Shown piece by piece: positions 51,622 through 64,000 of a stretch of DNA of 64,000 nucleotides (within the stretch, counting starts at the first letter, position 1; every line of letters starts with the position of its first letter). Both the position numbers and the translations under genes were made by a program. Under the pieces are notes generated by a model, which saw nothing but the letters and a program-made list of their open reading frames with translations, searched no databases and was not told the origin of the DNA. Source of the DNA: Burkholderiales bacterium RIFCSPHIGHO2_01_FULL_63_240 (lineage in GTDB: Bacteria; Pseudomonadota; Gammaproteobacteria; Burkholderiales; Burkholderiaceae_C). Location of the stretch: the NCBI GenBank assembly GCA_001770725.1, contig MERU01000002.1:62001-126000 (forward strand). Reading direction: 5' to 3'.

Positions 51622-53166
51622 TCAGCGCACGGTCTTGACCCGCTGCCCGGCGGCAGGGGCGTTGCTCACGCCGCCCGAGCCCTTCTCGCCGTAGGCGCTG
51701 TTCATCAGTTTGAGCCGGGCTTCGGCCTGCGGGTCCATGCCATCCAGAGCCGACTGGCGGGCCAGTTCGGCAAAGCCGCCCTTGGGCATGGCCACGGTGC
51801 GGATCACCCAGGGTTGCGCGGCCTTGCGGTCGGCGCTGGTCAGCTCGCGAAAGCTGGCCTCGGCTTCCTGCAGGCCGGGCAGGGCGCGTTGCAGGGCCTG
51901 GGCGTTCTGGCTGGCGTAGCGCAGCAGGTAGCGCTTGCCGCCCGGGCCATCGGCCACGGTCAACATCACGTTGGCAGACTGTCCTTGGGCATTGCGCAAG
52001 GTGCCCGCGAAGTGCGTGGCCGGCAAGCCGTGCAGCTGGCGTTTTTCGGTGCGGCCGTCGACGCGGTTCTGATCGGCCTTGAGCAGCTGGCGGATGAGGG
52101 CCTCGTGGCTCATGCCACGGGCCTGCTCAGGCAGCAGCTTGACGACCAGCCCCGCATCGCCTGCCGCGTTGATCACGCTGATGGCGTCCCGGCCGTTGGC
52201 GATGCGCCAACCATTGGGTGCACTGAGCGCCAGCCCCAGGGGCTCGTGATAGAACTCGCGCCCTCGCACGACGCCTTGCTCGCGGCTGTCGCCGAAGGTC
52301 ATGCCATCGATGGCCTGCAGGTAGCGTTCGCGACCATCGTCGACGTAGCGGCCCTGGTAGAGCGTCGCGTTGGCGCGGATTTCGGCCAGGCGTTGCTCGT
52401 TGCTGGGGTGCGAGGCCAGCCAGTTGCCGCCGCTGGGCACCGGCCGGCCTGCGGCCTTCGCGGCTTCGGCGGCCAGTTGCTCCTGGTTCTTGAGCAGGGC
52501 GATCACGTCGATCATGTTGCGCGGGTCATACTGCGTGCGCGAGAGGTATTCGGCGCCCAGGCGGTCGGCCTGCGACTCCTGCTCGCGGCTGTAGGAGGCC
52601 ACGTAGCCGGCTGCGGCCGTTTGTGACACCTGGCCTGCGATGTCGGTGGCGCCGCGCATCCCCTGGCTTTCGAGCACCGCGCCCAGGATGGTCGCGGCCA
52701 GCACCCCCAACCCGGCGTTTTGCTGGCGGGTGGCGCGCTGGGCGCCGTGGCGGGCCGTCACGTGGCCGATCTCGTGCCCGATGACGCCTGCGAGTTCGGC
52801 CTCGCTGTCGAGGTAGGCCATGATGCCGCGCGTGACGTAGACGTAGCCGCCCGGCAGCGCGAAGGCGTTGATCTCGGGGCTGTCGAGCACCGTGAAGGTC
52901 CACTGCAGGTGAGCGCGGTGTGACTCGGCCGCGAGCTTTTGCCCCACGCCGTTGACGTAGGCCTGCAGTTTCGGGTTGTCGTAGATGCCCTCGTCCTGGA
53001 TCACTTGCTTGTGGGCCTTGGCGCCCTCGGCGATCTCGGTGGGCTCATCCATCACCGTGCGCTCGGCTTCGCCGGTGACGGGGTTGACGACGGTGGTGCC
53101 GCAGGCACTCAAGGCCAGCAGGGCGGCGGCCGTCAGGCTGGCGAGCAGGGGGCGGTGGAGGGTCAT
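51622..53166 (-). CDS. M48-family metalloprotease lipoprotein
   Basis: A 514-residue lipoprotein: signal with lipobox LSAC (Cys22), then the M48 protease domain with HEIGHVTARH at residues 131-140 (zinc ligands His131 and His135), AFALPGGYVYVTRGI just before, and the third ligand region QESQADRLGAEYL. A C-terminal domain of about 230 residues follows, resembling the beta-fold half of LoiP/BepA relatives but longer. It probably works in the periplasm in outer-membrane protein quality control. The frame is open to 53511. Confidence 0.9.
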   Translation of the reverse strand: MTLHRPLLASLTAAALLALSACGTTVVNPVTGEAERTVMDEPTEIAEGAKAHKQVIQDEGIYDNPKLQAYVNGVGQKLAAESHRAHLQWTFTVLDSPEINAFALPGGYVYVTRGIMAYLDSEAELAGVIGHEIGHVTARHGAQRATRQQNAGLGVLAATILGAVLESQGMRGATDIAGQVSQTAAAGYVASYSREQESQADRLGAEYLSRTQYDPRNMIDVIALLKNQEQLAAEAAKAAGRPVPSGGNWLASHPSNEQRLAEIRANATLYQGRYVDDGRERYLQAIDGMTFGDSREQGVVRGREFYHEPLGLALSAPNGWRIANGRDAISVINAAGDAGLVVKLLPEQARGMSHEALIRQLLKADQNRVDGRTEKRQLHGLPATHFAGTLRNAQGQSANVMLTVADGPGGKRYLLRYASQNAQALQRALPGLQEAEASFRELTSADRKAAQPWVIRTVAMPKGGFAELARQSALDGMDPQAEARLKLMNSAYGEKGSGGVSNAPAAGQRVKTVR

Positions 53167-53213
53167 GTCGCGCTCGGGTCTCGGTGAAGTCGGCTGGTGT
53201 GCAAAGGCGGGCC

Positions 53214-53702
53214 TCAACGCGCCGGTTGGGCCTGGGTGGGCGCATCCGCCGGGCAGGCGCGGCTTTGCAGCGGTGCGATGACCTGCCAGGCGAAGAAGGG
53301 CGTCGGGATGGCCAGCGCCACCCAGGCGATCATCGCACCAGCGGTCCAGCGCGCCCGGCGGCCCCGCCAGACCCGGGTTCGCTGCCACAGCCACGTGCCG
53401 GGCGGCGGCATGCGGTCGTGCCGGAACACCCGCAGGGCGATGGGCACGAACACCACGCCACCCAACAAGGGCAGCAGGGTCATGGCTCCCACCAGCAGGT
53501 CGCTCAGCCATGTGGCCTGCTCACAGCCGGGCAGGGTGCGCACCCAGGCCAGGGTGGGCCTGACGGCCATCAGGTGAACGAGCGCCAGCCCGATGGCCAG
53601 GGCGGCGGCCGAGCAAGCGATCTTGATCCGGTCGCCGGGTGCTGGTTCGGCGAATTCGGGCGTGGAGGCTGGGGTTGGATCAGGTGAGGGCACGGGGTTC
53701 AT
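53214..53702 (-). CDS. Hypothetical inner-membrane protein
   Basis: A 162-residue protein starting [15 protein letters not shown], a Pro-rich head, then three hydrophobic helices near residues 30-52, 70-93 and 120-145. No family is recognised. It lies 47 bases upstream of the M48 gene on the same strand, so the two may be co-transcribed, and it diverges from mutS with an 81-base gap. The minus-strand frame continues far into mutS, but only this part outside mutS is credible. Confidence 0.7.
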   Translation of the reverse strand: MNPVPSPDPTPASTPEFAEPAPGDRIKIACSAAALAIGLALVHLMAVRPTLAWVRTLPGCEQATWLSDLLVGAMTLLPLLGGVVFVPIALRVFRHDRMPPPGTWLWQRTRVWRGRRARWTAGAMIAWVALAIPTPFFAWQVIAPLQSRACPADAPTQAQPAR

Positions 53703-53783
53703 CTGGGTGGTTCGGATCTGGGGTCGGCGGGCCTGACCGGTACACTCTCGCCCCTGGGCTGCCAAGGCGCCCTCGCAACACCC

Positions 53784-56504
53784 ATGGACACCGCACGCAC
53801 CCCATCCGCTCCGAGTGACTTCGCCGGCCACACGCCCATGATGCAGCAATACCTGCGCATCAAGGCGGAGCACCCCGACACGCTCGTCTTCTACCGGATG
53901 GGCGATTTCTACGAGCTGTTCTTTGACGACGCCCGCAAGGCCAACCGCCTCATCGACATCACGCTGACGGTGCGCGGCCAGTCCAACGGCGAGCCGGTGG
54001 TGATGGCCGGGGTGCCGGTGCACGCGGTCGAGACCTACCTGGCCAAGTTGATCCGCCTGGGCGAGTCGGTGGCCATCTGCGAGCAGGTGGGCGAGGTGGG
54101 GGCCAGCAAAGGGCCGGTCGAGCGCAAGGTGGTGCGCGTGGTCACGCCGGGCACGCTGATCGACACCGAGCTGCTGTCCGAGCGCGCTGACGCGCTGCTG
54201 CTGGCCGTGGTCATGGACAAGCGCGGCCGCCACGCCGAAGACAAGGTGCCCTGCGCCCTGGCCTGGCTGGGCCTGTCCAGCGGCAAGCTCGGCCTGACCG
54301 AATGCAGCGCAGCCGAGCTCGCGGGCTGGCTGGCCCGCCTTCAGCCGGCCGAGATCCTCTACGATCGCGAACGCGTGCCGCCGGCCATCGCTGCGATGCT
54401 GAGCGCATCGCAGCGCGGCATCGCCCTGACCAGCCGCCCCACCTGGCAGTTCGACCCCGGGCTGGGCCTGCGCAAGCTGTGCGAGCAGCTCAAGGTGCAG
54501 CACCTGCAGAGCTGGGACGCGCAGGAGATGTCGCTGGCGCACGCCGCCGGTGCCGCGCTGCTGAGCTACGCCGAGCACACGCAGGGCAGGGCGCTGGCCC
54601 ACGTGGCCTCGCTGGAGGTGCCGCGCAGCTCCGAGCTGCTCGACCTGCCGCCCGCCACCTTGCGCAACCTGGAGCTGGTGCAGACCCTGCGCGGCGAAGA
54701 CTCGCCCACGCTGCTCTCGCTCATCGACACCTGCCGCACCGGCATGGGCAGCCGCGGCTTGCGCCAGTGGCTGACCCAGCCCTTGCGCGACCGCTCCGTG
54801 GCCCGCGCCCGACAAGACGCCATCGCCACCTTGCTGGCCCCGGCCGAGTCGTCCCAGGGTTTCGACGCCATCAGGGACGCGCTGCGACAGATGAGCGATG
54901 TCGAGCGCATCAACGCCCGCATCGCGCTGCGCCAGGTGCGCCCGCGCGAGCTCGCCGGCCTGCGCGACACCCTGCTGGGCCTGCCCGCGCTGCTGGCCAA
55001 GGTGCCGGGCGAAGGCGTGCTGCTGCAGCAGGTGCGCTCGGCCCTGTCGCCCGACCCCGCCGTGGCCCAGCGCCTGCAAGCCACGCTGCTGGAAACGCCC
55101 GCGGTGCTGCTGCGCGATGGCGGCGTCATCGCCGATGGTTTCGATGCCGACCTGGACGAGCTGCGCGCCATCTCGCTGAACTGCGACGCCTTCCTGCTCG
55201 ACCTGGAAGCCCGCGAGCGCGCCCGCACCAACATCCCGAACCTGCGCGTGCAGTTCAACAAGGTGCACGGCTTCTACATCGAGGTCACGCAGTCGCATGC
55301 CGACAAGGTGCCGCTGGACTACCAGCGCCGCCAGACGCTGAAAAACGCCGAGCGCTACATCACGCCCGAGCTGAAAGCCTTCGAGGACAAGGCTCTTTCC
55401 GCGCAAGAACGCGCACTGGCCCGTGAAAAGGCCATCTTCGAAGGCCTGATCGACTTCCTGCAGGACCACATCGCCACGCTGGGCGCCCTGGCCCGCGCCC
55501 TGTCCACGCTGGATGCCCTGGCCGCGCTGGCCGAGCGCGCCTTCACCCTGCGCTGGAGCCGGCCCGAGTTCGTGCCCCATCCCTGCATCGAGATCGAGCA
55601 GGGCCGCCACCCGGTGGTCGAATCCCGCCTGATGGAAACCAGCGGCGCCGCCTTCATCCCCAACGACTGCCGCCTGGACACCAAGCGCCGCATGATGATC
55701 GTCACCGGCCCGAACATGGGCGGCAAATCGACCTTCATGCGCCAGGTGGCGCTGATCGCCCTGCTGGCGGCCATGGGCTCCTACGTGCCGGCTGCCGCCT
55801 GCCGCCTGGGGCCCATGGATGCCATCCACACCCGCATCGGCGCGGCCGACGACCTGGCCAACGCCCAGTCCACCTTCATGCTGGAGATGACCGAGGCCGC
55901 CGCCATCATCCACGCCGCCACCGAGCACTCGCTGGTGCTGATGGACGAGATCGGGCGCGGCACCTCCACCTTCGACGGCCTGGCCCTGGCCGGTGCCATC
56001 GCCGGGCACCTGCACGACCGCAACCAGGCCTTCACGCTGTTCGCCACCCACTATTTCGAGCTCACCCGCCTGCCCGAGCGCCACCCGCGCGCGCTCAACG
56101 TGCACGTGGGCGTGGCCGAATCGGGCGACGACATCGTCTTCCTGCACGAGCTGCAGCACGGCCCGGCCAGCCGCAGCTATGGCGTGCAGGTTGCACGGCT
56201 TGCGGGCATGCCCCATTCGCTCATCCGCCAGGCCCGTGCCACACTGGAGTCCCTGGAGGCCCAGCAGCGCGATTCCGTGCAGCAAATCGATCTGTTCGCC
56301 GACGTGGGCGCGCCCACCGGTGGCGTCGACCTCGATCAGCTCGCAGAAGGCGCCCGCCAGTCCGCCGGGGCTGCCAGCGTCGAGGCCCTGACCCCCACCG
56401 AGGCCCAGGCACTGAACCTGCTTGCCGCCATCGACCCCGATGCGCTCACCCCGCGCGAGGCCCTGGACGCCCTGTACAAACTGAAATCGGTGATCTCATC
56501 ATGA
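53784..56504 (+). CDS. mutS: DNA mismatch repair protein MutS
   Basis: A 906-residue mismatch sensor. The N-terminal mismatch-binding domain carries [15 protein letters not shown] (the Phe-X-Glu wedge) near residue 37. Connector, core and clamp domains follow, then the ATPase with Walker [15 protein letters not shown] near 640, Walker [13 protein letters not shown] near 717 and the helix-turn-helix dimer end. Length is slightly above the usual 855-890. The stop overlaps the next ATG by four bases. Confidence 0.97.
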   Translation: MDTARTPSAPSDFAGHTPMMQQYLRIKAEHPDTLVFYRMGDFYELFFDDARKANRLIDITLTVRGQSNGEPVVMAGVPVHAVETYLAKLIRLGESVAICEQVGEVGASKGPVERKVVRVVTPGTLIDTELLSERADALLLAVVMDKRGRHAEDKVPCALAWLGLSSGKLGLTECSAAELAGWLARLQPAEILYDRERVPPAIAAMLSASQRGIALTSRPTWQFDPGLGLRKLCEQLKVQHLQSWDAQEMSLAHAAGAALLSYAEHTQGRALAHVASLEVPRSSELLDLPPATLRNLELVQTLRGEDSPTLLSLIDTCRTGMGSRGLRQWLTQPLRDRSVARARQDAIATLLAPAESSQGFDAIRDALRQMSDVERINARIALRQVRPRELAGLRDTLLGLPALLAKVPGEGVLLQQVRSALSPDPAVAQRLQATLLETPAVLLRDGGVIADGFDADLDELRAISLNCDAFLLDLEARERARTNIPNLRVQFNKVHGFYIEVTQSHADKVPLDYQRRQTLKNAERYITPELKAFEDKALSAQERALAREKAIFEGLIDFLQDHIATLGALARALSTLDALAALAERAFTLRWSRPEFVPHPCIEIEQGRHPVVESRLMETSGAAFIPNDCRLDTKRRMMIVTGPNMGGKSTFMRQVALIALLAAMGSYVPAAACRLGPMDAIHTRIGAADDLANAQSTFMLEMTEAAAIIHAATEHSLVLMDEIGRGTSTFDGLALAGAIAGHLHDRNQAFTLFATHYFELTRLPERHPRALNVHVGVAESGDDIVFLHELQHGPASRSYGVQVARLAGMPHSLIRQARATLESLEAQQRDSVQQIDLFADVGAPTGGVDLDQLAEGARQSAGAASVEALTPTEAQALNLLAAIDPDALTPREALDALYKLKSVISS

Positions 56505-57328
56505 CTTACTGCGTCGCCATGCGCCTGGAAGCGGGCCTGGTCTTCCTGTCCGACTCGCGCACCAACGCGGGCATGGACCAGATCAGCACCTTCCGCAAGA
56601 TGACCGTCTACGAGAAGGAAGGCGAGCGCGTGCTGGTCATGCTCTCGGCGGGCAACCTGGCCATCACGCAGGCCGTCAAGCAACTGGTCGGCAACGAAAC
56701 CATCGAGGGCTCGGATGGCGAGCCCTGCACCATCTGGACGGCCAAGTGCCTGTTCGACGTCGCCCGCATCGTCGGCAGCTGCGTGCGCAAGGTGCACGCG
56801 CGCGACGCCGCCGCCCTCAAGCAGCACGGCATCGACTTCAACTGCAGCCTCATCGTCGGTGGCCAGATCGGCGACGAGACGATGCGGCTGTTCAACGTTT
56901 ATGCCGCCGGCAATTTCGTCGAGGCGGGCATCGACGGCGTGTGCTACTTCCAGATCGGCGAGTCGAAGTACGGCAAGCCCGTGATCGACCGCGTCATCAC
57001 GCCCGACACCCCGCTCGAAGAAGCCGCCAAGTGCGCGCTGATCTCGATGGACTCGACGCTCAAATCCAACCTCTCGGTGGGCCTGCCGCTGGACATGCTC
57101 GTCTACGAAGCCGGCTCGCTCAAGGTCGAAAAGCTCATCCACATTGACGAGTCCAACCCTTACTTCCGCATGATCCGCTCGACCTGGGGTCAGCGCCTGC
57201 GGCAGGTCTTCGACTCCATCCCTGAGCCCAGCTGGAGCGCCGATCAGGCCGAGTTGCACCTGCCGTCCACGGCGAGCCAGGCGCAGGCCATGAACCCGCT
57301 GAGCAAGATCACGGCGCCCAACGGCTGA
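56501..57328 (+). CDS. Anbu-type proteasome homologue (Ntn hydrolase)
   Basis: A 275-residue protein of the Anbu (ancestral beta subunit) family. The N-terminus [18 protein letters not shown] gives the nucleophile Thr2 after Met removal, with Asp18 and Lys33 at the expected catalytic positions ([14 protein letters not shown]). The family forms helical or ring-like assemblies with unproven substrates. In many bacteria Anbu lies with transglutaminase, alpha-E and ATP-grasp genes; those are not here. Instead it overlaps mutS by ATGA. Confidence 0.9.
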   Translation: MTYCVAMRLEAGLVFLSDSRTNAGMDQISTFRKMTVYEKEGERVLVMLSAGNLAITQAVKQLVGNETIEGSDGEPCTIWTAKCLFDVARIVGSCVRKVHARDAAALKQHGIDFNCSLIVGGQIGDETMRLFNVYAAGNFVEAGIDGVCYFQIGESKYGKPVIDRVITPDTPLEEAAKCALISMDSTLKSNLSVGLPLDMLVYEAGSLKVEKLIHIDESNPYFRMIRSTWGQRLRQVFDSIPEPSWSADQAELHLPSTASQAQAMNPLSKITAPNG

Positions 57329-57337
57329 GAGGCGAAT

Positions 57338-58135
57338 TCAGCCCTGCTGGAGCAGCGCCTCGGCCTCGCGGTCGAGCTGCTCGATGCACTCGGCCATCGC
57401 GGCGTGGCAGCGCTGCATGAGCTCTGGCACGTCGTCTGCCGTCATCCCGGCGGTCGGGATCGGGGGCAGGGCGCGCATCACCACGGCGCCCCCAACCCAT
57501 CGGTTGAGGTTCATCGTGCGGGTGTAGTTGTTGGCGCACACCGGCACGATCGGCACCCCGGCGTTGACCGCCATCAGGAAGGCGCCTTTCTTGAAGGGGC
57601 CCAGGCCCTTGCCGTGGCCGCGCGTGCCTTCGGCGAACACCCACAGCGACATGTCCTTGTGCTGCAGCGTGTCGGTGGTGGTCTCCATGGCGCGGCGGGC
57701 CTGCACGGCGTTGCCGCGGTCGACCAGCACGTTGCCCGCCAGCCAGTACAGCTGGCCGAACAGCGGGATCCACTTCAGGCTGGTCTTGCCCAGGCTCACC
57801 GTGCGCACCGGCACCACCTGACCGAAGACGAACAGGTCGTGGTTGGAGATGTGGTTGGCGACGATGATGGCCGGGCGCTGGTGATGGAGCACGCCGTCGG
57901 CCTCCAGGCGCTGGCGCATGCCCATGATGCGCAATGCGGGGATGCCGTAGACCCGGGCGCACAGGCGGCTGTTGTCCGGGTTGAAGGGGCGACACAGGCC
58001 GATCAGCAGGCCGATCACGCTGGCGATCACGAAGTGCGCGGCCAGCAGGAGAATGCGCAGCAGGGACAGCAAAGGGGCTCCCGGACAGGTCGGGACGCTC
58101 GCGCGTCCGTCATCGGTGACAAAGCGCCGGATCAT
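57338..58135 (-). CDS. plsC: 1-acyl-sn-glycerol-3-phosphate acyltransferase
   Basis: A 265-residue membrane-bound acyltransferase making phosphatidic acid. The H-X4-D motif is NHISNHD, followed by FAEGTRGHGKG and the VPIVPVCANN block. Two N-terminal hydrophobic segments (about 23-47) anchor it. It may start at 58135 or a few codons later. It converges with the Anbu gene and diverges from pyrG. Confidence 0.9.
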   Translation of the reverse strand: MIRRFVTDDGRASVPTCPGAPLLSLLRILLLAAHFVIASVIGLLIGLCRPFNPDNSRLCARVYGIPALRIMGMRQRLEADGVLHHQRPAIIVANHISNHDLFVFGQVVPVRTVSLGKTSLKWIPLFGQLYWLAGNVLVDRGNAVQARRAMETTTDTLQHKDMSLWVFAEGTRGHGKGLGPFKKGAFLMAVNAGVPIVPVCANNYTRTMNLNRWVGGAVVMRALPPIPTAGMTADDVPELMQRCHAAMAECIEQLDREAEALLQQG

Positions 58136-58147
58136 ACGCCTGCATGA

Positions 58148-59899
<1,752 letters not shown>

Positions 59900-59924
59900 C
59901 CTGATCGAACAAAGGATTGAAGCC

Positions 59925-60779
59925 ATGAAGCTCTGCGGATTCGACGTCGGCCTTGAGCATCCCTTTTTCCTGATCGCCGGCACCTGCTCCATCGAGAGCC
60001 TGGAGCTGTCGCTCGAGGTGGCAGGCCGCCTTCAGGAGGCGTGCGCGCCCCTGGGCATCCCGCTGATTTACAAGGGATCCTTCGACAAAGCCAACCGATC
60101 CTCGGGCACCACCGCCCGTGGCTTGGGGCTCGACAAGGGCCTGCAGATCCTCGATGAGGTTCGCCGCCAGACCGGCCTGCCGGTGCTGACCGATGTGCAC
60201 GACGAATCGCAGGTGGCCGAAGTCGCCAGCGTGGTCGACGTGCTGCAGACCCCGGCCTTCCTGTGCCGCCAGACCGACTTCATCCGTGCGGTGGCCAAGT
60301 CAGGCAAGCCAGTCAACATCAAGAAGGGCCAGTTCCTCGCGCCCTGGGACATGAAGAATGTCATCGACAAGGCCCGCGCTGCGGCGCAGGAGGCCGGCTT
60401 GTCGACCGATCGCTTTCTGGCCTGCGAGCGCGGTGTGAGCTTTGGCTACAACAACCTCGTGGCCGACATGACGAGCTTGGCCGAGATGCGCAATTCCGGC
60501 GCACCGGTGGTCTTTGACGTGACCCACTCGGTGCAAAAGCCTGGCGGCTTGGGCGGCGCCAGCGGCGGTGCCCGCGAGATGGTGCCGGTGCTGGCACGTG
60601 CCGGCGTGGCGGCTGGCGTGGCCGGCCTCTTCATGGAGACCCACCCCGATCCGGCCAAGGCCTGGAGCGACGGCCCGAACGCCGTGCCGCTCAAGCACAT
60701 GAAGGCCCTGCTCGAAACCCTGGTGGAGCTCGACCGCGTCACCAAGAAGAACGGTTTCCTGGAATCGAACTTCAACTGA
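59925..60779 (+). CDS. kdsA: 3-deoxy-8-phosphooctulonate synthase
   Basis: A 284-residue enzyme condensing arabinose-5-phosphate and PEP for lipopolysaccharide Kdo. Motifs [49 protein letters not shown] and [11 protein letters not shown] are clear. It follows pyrG by 25 bases, with a weak AAAGGA ribosome site. A hairpin with T-run follows it. Confidence 0.97.
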   Translation: MKLCGFDVGLEHPFFLIAGTCSIESLELSLEVAGRLQEACAPLGIPLIYKGSFDKANRSSGTTARGLGLDKGLQILDEVRRQTGLPVLTDVHDESQVAEVASVVDVLQTPAFLCRQTDFIRAVAKSGKPVNIKKGQFLAPWDMKNVIDKARAAAQEAGLSTDRFLACERGVSFGYNNLVADMTSLAEMRNSGAPVVFDVTHSVQKPGGLGGASGGAREMVPVLARAGVAAGVAGLFMETHPDPAKAWSDGPNAVPLKHMKALLETLVELDRVTKKNGFLESNFN

Positions 60780-62144
<1,365 letters not shown>

Positions 62145-62193
62145 GCGCGGGTGCCCTGACCTGGCAAGGGATGTCGGGTCAGGACGAAACACG

Positions 62194-62227
62194 ACGGGAC
62201 CTGGTGTTGAACCAGGTCCCGTTTTTT
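62194..62227 (+). terminator. Strong rho-independent terminator after eno
   Basis: ACGGGACCTGGT pairs with ACCAGGTCCCGT, a twelve-pair stem around GTTGA, followed directly by six T. It ends the eno transcript 50 bases past the stop. Confidence 0.9.
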
Positions 62228-62252
62228 GTGGGCACTCGTGGATAATCCGCGC

Positions 62253-62573
62253 ATGCGTGTGGCTTTTTTCGTCCTCATCGCCCTGCTGGCCGCCATCCAT
62301 GCCGAACTCTGGTTCGGCAAGGGTGGGGTGCCTCGCGTCATGACCTTGCGCGCCGAGGTCGATGCACAGCAAAAGGCCAATGCGCAGGCCCAGGCCCGCA
62401 ACGACCAGCTCGCCGCCGAGGTGCGCGACCTTCAGGAAGGCCTGGAGATGGTCGAGGAAAAGGCCCGCACCGAGCTGGGCATGGTCAAGCCCGACGAAAT
62501 CTACGTGCAGCTCACCACCAAGGCCCCGCCGGTGCTGAGCGCGCCGCCCTCCGCTGCCTCCGCCACGCGCTGA
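62253..62573 (+). CDS. ftsB: Cell-division protein FtsB
   Basis: A 106-residue division protein with an N-terminal membrane helix (residues 3-19), a periplasmic coiled coil (about 30-70, with AQAQARNDQLAAEVRDLQEG) and the conserved EEKARTELGMVKPDEIYVQ end. It bridges FtsL and FtsQ at the septum. ATG 62253 gives a standard start; the frame is open to 62226. The Pro/Ala tail is mild. Confidence 0.93.
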   Translation: MRVAFFVLIALLAAIHAELWFGKGGVPRVMTLRAEVDAQQKANAQAQARNDQLAAEVRDLQEGLEMVEEKARTELGMVKPDEIYVQLTTKAPPVLSAPPSAASATR

Positions 62574-62579
62574 TTGCCC

Positions 62580-63248
62580 ATGAGCGTGTCATTGAGTGGC
62601 CTGGCCGAACACCTGGCCTGGGTCGATCCCTGGCTCCTGCCGCTGGACGCGACGTGGGCGCTGCCCATCAGCCGACTCGAGGCCGTTGCTTCGCTGATGG
62701 CGCTGGCCATGGTGGGCTTCAACCTGCGCGTCAACCCGCTGGGCTGGCCGCTGGCCATCGCCAGCTCTGCCCTGTATGCCTTGCTTTTTGCGCGCAGCCG
62801 CCTCTATGGCGAGGCAGCCTTGCAGTTGGTCTTCATCGCCTTGTCGGCCTGGGGCTGGGGCCAATGGCTGCGGGGACAAGACGGCGCCGGCCAGGCTTTG
62901 CAGGTGCGGCAGCTGAAGTCGGCCGGGCGCTGGCAACTGCTGGGCGTGACGGCGTTGCTGTGGGTGGCGATCGGCGCCCTGCTGGACGCCTGGACCGACT
63001 CGGACGTGCCCTATGGTGACGCCTTGCCCACCGCAGGCAGCCTGGTCGGGCAATGGCTGCTGGCCCGCAAGTGGGTCGACAACTGGCCTTGCTGGCTGGC
63101 GGTGAACCTGGTGAGCATGGCACTGTTCGCGCACAAGGGGCTGTGGCTCACGGTGGGGCTGTATGGCGTGTTCGCCGTGCTGTCCTGTGTGGGATGGGTC
63201 GCCTGGTCGCGTCGAGTGGGGGTGGAGCGCTGGAGGGGCCTGCCATGA
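62580..63248 (+). CDS. pnuC: Nicotinamide riboside/mononucleotide transporter PnuC
   Basis: A 222-residue inner-membrane protein with about seven helices. It has the family stretch NPLGWPLAIASSALYALLF and the substrate-channel region WCWGQW-like (SAWGWGQWLRG), and DAWTDSDVPYGDALPTAGS near 150. PnuC lets nicotinamide riboside enter and depends on a cytoplasmic kinase, supplied by the next gene, which overlaps it by ATGA. The ATG is at 62580. Confidence 0.92.
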   Translation: MSVSLSGLAEHLAWVDPWLLPLDATWALPISRLEAVASLMALAMVGFNLRVNPLGWPLAIASSALYALLFARSRLYGEAALQLVFIALSAWGWGQWLRGQDGAGQALQVRQLKSAGRWQLLGVTALLWVAIGALLDAWTDSDVPYGDALPTAGSLVGQWLLARKWVDNWPCWLAVNLVSMALFAHKGLWLTVGLYGVFAVLSCVGWVAWSRRVGVERWRGLP

Positions 63249-63967
63249 GCGACGTTGCGGGCGACACCGGTCGCGCGTTGGTGATCGGCGTCGTGGGCGC
63301 CGAGAGCACAGGCAAGACGCTGCTGGTCAAGGAGTTGGGCCGTACATTGCGCGAGCGTGGTCTGCAGGTGGTCACGGTGCCAGAGGCTTTGCGCCTGTTC
63401 TGTGATCGCGAAGGGTGCACCCCCCGTGTCGATGAACAGCGGGCCATTGCCGACGAGCAGACACAGCGCATCGCCGCCGCCGCGGAGCGCGGCAACATCG
63501 TGCTGGCTGACACCACCGCGCTCATGACGGCGGTCTACAGCGAGGTCATCTTCGGTGACCGCAGTCTGCACGCGCAGGCCCTGGCCGATCACGCGCGTTG
63601 TGACCTCACTCTGCTCACGGCGCTGGACCTGCCATGGGTGCCGGACGGCATCATCCGCGATGGCCCTCAGGTGCGCGAGGCGGTGGACACCTGCCTGCGC
63701 CGCTTGCTGCAGGAGGCAGGGGTGCCGCATGCGCTGGTGATGGGCAAGGGCCTGCGTCGCCAGGCCAATGCGCTCAGCAGCATCGAGCACCTGCTCGACG
63801 CGCCCGCTCGACGACAGCGGCAGGCCGGGTCTTCGCGCTGGCGCTGGTTCTGCGACAACTGCGATGACGGCGAATGCGAGCAGCACTGGCTGACACGGGC
63901 AGCCTCGGCCACCGCGAGCAAGAACGCCGAGGACAGTGAGCAAGGCGAGGGCGGTGATGCCGCCTGA
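63245..63967 (+). CDS. NadR-like ribosylnicotinamide kinase (ATPase)
   Basis: A 240-residue P-loop protein like the kinase domain of NadR. Walker A is GAESTGKT near residue 20, with the Thr/Asp switch region LADTTALMT and RDGPQVREAVD. NadR's adenylyltransferase and helix-turn-helix domains are absent. The C-terminus has a Cys/His cluster, Cys203, Cys206, Cys211 and His214 (CDNCDDGECEQH), that could bind metal. It overlaps pnuC by ATGA, so together they take up and phosphorylate nicotinamide riboside. Confidence 0.88.
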   Translation: MSDVAGDTGRALVIGVVGAESTGKTLLVKELGRTLRERGLQVVTVPEALRLFCDREGCTPRVDEQRAIADEQTQRIAAAAERGNIVLADTTALMTAVYSEVIFGDRSLHAQALADHARCDLTLLTALDLPWVPDGIIRDGPQVREAVDTCLRRLLQEAGVPHALVMGKGLRRQANALSSIEHLLDAPARRQRQAGSSRWRWFCDNCDDGECEQHWLTRAASATASKNAEDSEQGEGGDAA

Positions 63968-64000
63968 TGGGCTGGCCTCGGCGACGCTGCCCGTGCTGTG

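Noticed and set aside
53214-56285. A 1023-codon minus-strand frame opposite mutS
   Set aside because: The part opposite mutS is a shadow. Only the end outside mutS, from 53702, reads as a plausible small membrane protein.
63968-64000. A new gene start after the kinase gene
   Set aside because: Only 33 bases remain, and overlapping ATGs cannot be judged without the downstream sequence.

Overview
The window is a high-GC chromosomal segment of a betaproteobacterium of the order Burkholderiales, most likely from the Comamonadaceae/Sphaerotilaceae (Aquabacterium/Leptothrix-like) side. The evidence is base composition, gene orders such as pyrG-kdsA-eno-ftsB and rpsU-yqeY, and protein families typical of the group. 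It is dense with protein genes. I see no rRNA, tRNA, CRISPR array, insertion sequence or prophage. It is ordinary chromosome with several functional islands rather than a mobile region.

Layout. 1-10.1 kb: a purine-use island. The xanthine dehydrogenase genes xdhA-xdhB-xdhC (minus; xdhC cut by the window edge) diverge from a LysR regulator. The regulator is followed by a BMP-type ABC importer (ATPase, two permeases, lipoprotein), closed by a strong terminator. 10.3-16.7 kb: a large fused indolepyruvate ferredoxin oxidoreductase, a secreted DUF2314 protein, an EamA permease and ybiB. 16.7-25.1 kb: a nitrate-assimilation island. It holds nasA, a secreted protein with two PilJ/NIT-like repeats, a NasC-type FAD subunit, a PP2C phosphatase-Ser/Thr kinase fusion and an NNP-family nitrate transporter. 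I find two sigma-54 promoter matches, one before the FAD-subunit operon and one before the transporter, with possible NtrC sites. This points to control by nitrogen limitation.

25.2-36.3 kb: housekeeping genes dcd, a DUF1801 gene, rnm, yciO, a membrane-anchored glutaredoxin, plsY, an unrecognised membrane-anchored protein, an AI-2E-type permease, hda-HAD phosphatase-pcnB-folK as one tightly packed unit, rpsU with a long structured leader, yqeY, and a small phosphatase. 36.3-40 kb: a TRAP transporter whose binding protein lies inverted from its membrane subunits.

40-53.7 kb: pmbA, yjgA-mog, a chemotaxis receptor with a possible sigma-28 promoter, an APH-like kinase plus SDR pair, a DUF72 gene, cysE, trmJ, suhB, outer-membrane phospholipase A, an M48 lipoprotein protease and a small membrane protein. 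53.8-64 kb: mutS translationally coupled to an Anbu-type proteasome homologue, plsC, then pyrG-kdsA-eno-ftsB, and a pnuC-NadR-like kinase pair for NAD precursor salvage.

The best candidate for an under-described system is the nitrate island. It combines a possible periplasmic nitrate-sensing protein with no output domain, a membrane-tethered kinase/phosphatase fusion with no known substrate, and sigma-54 control. The mutS-Anbu coupling is the second candidate. All function calls come from reading motifs by eye; no database search was run.
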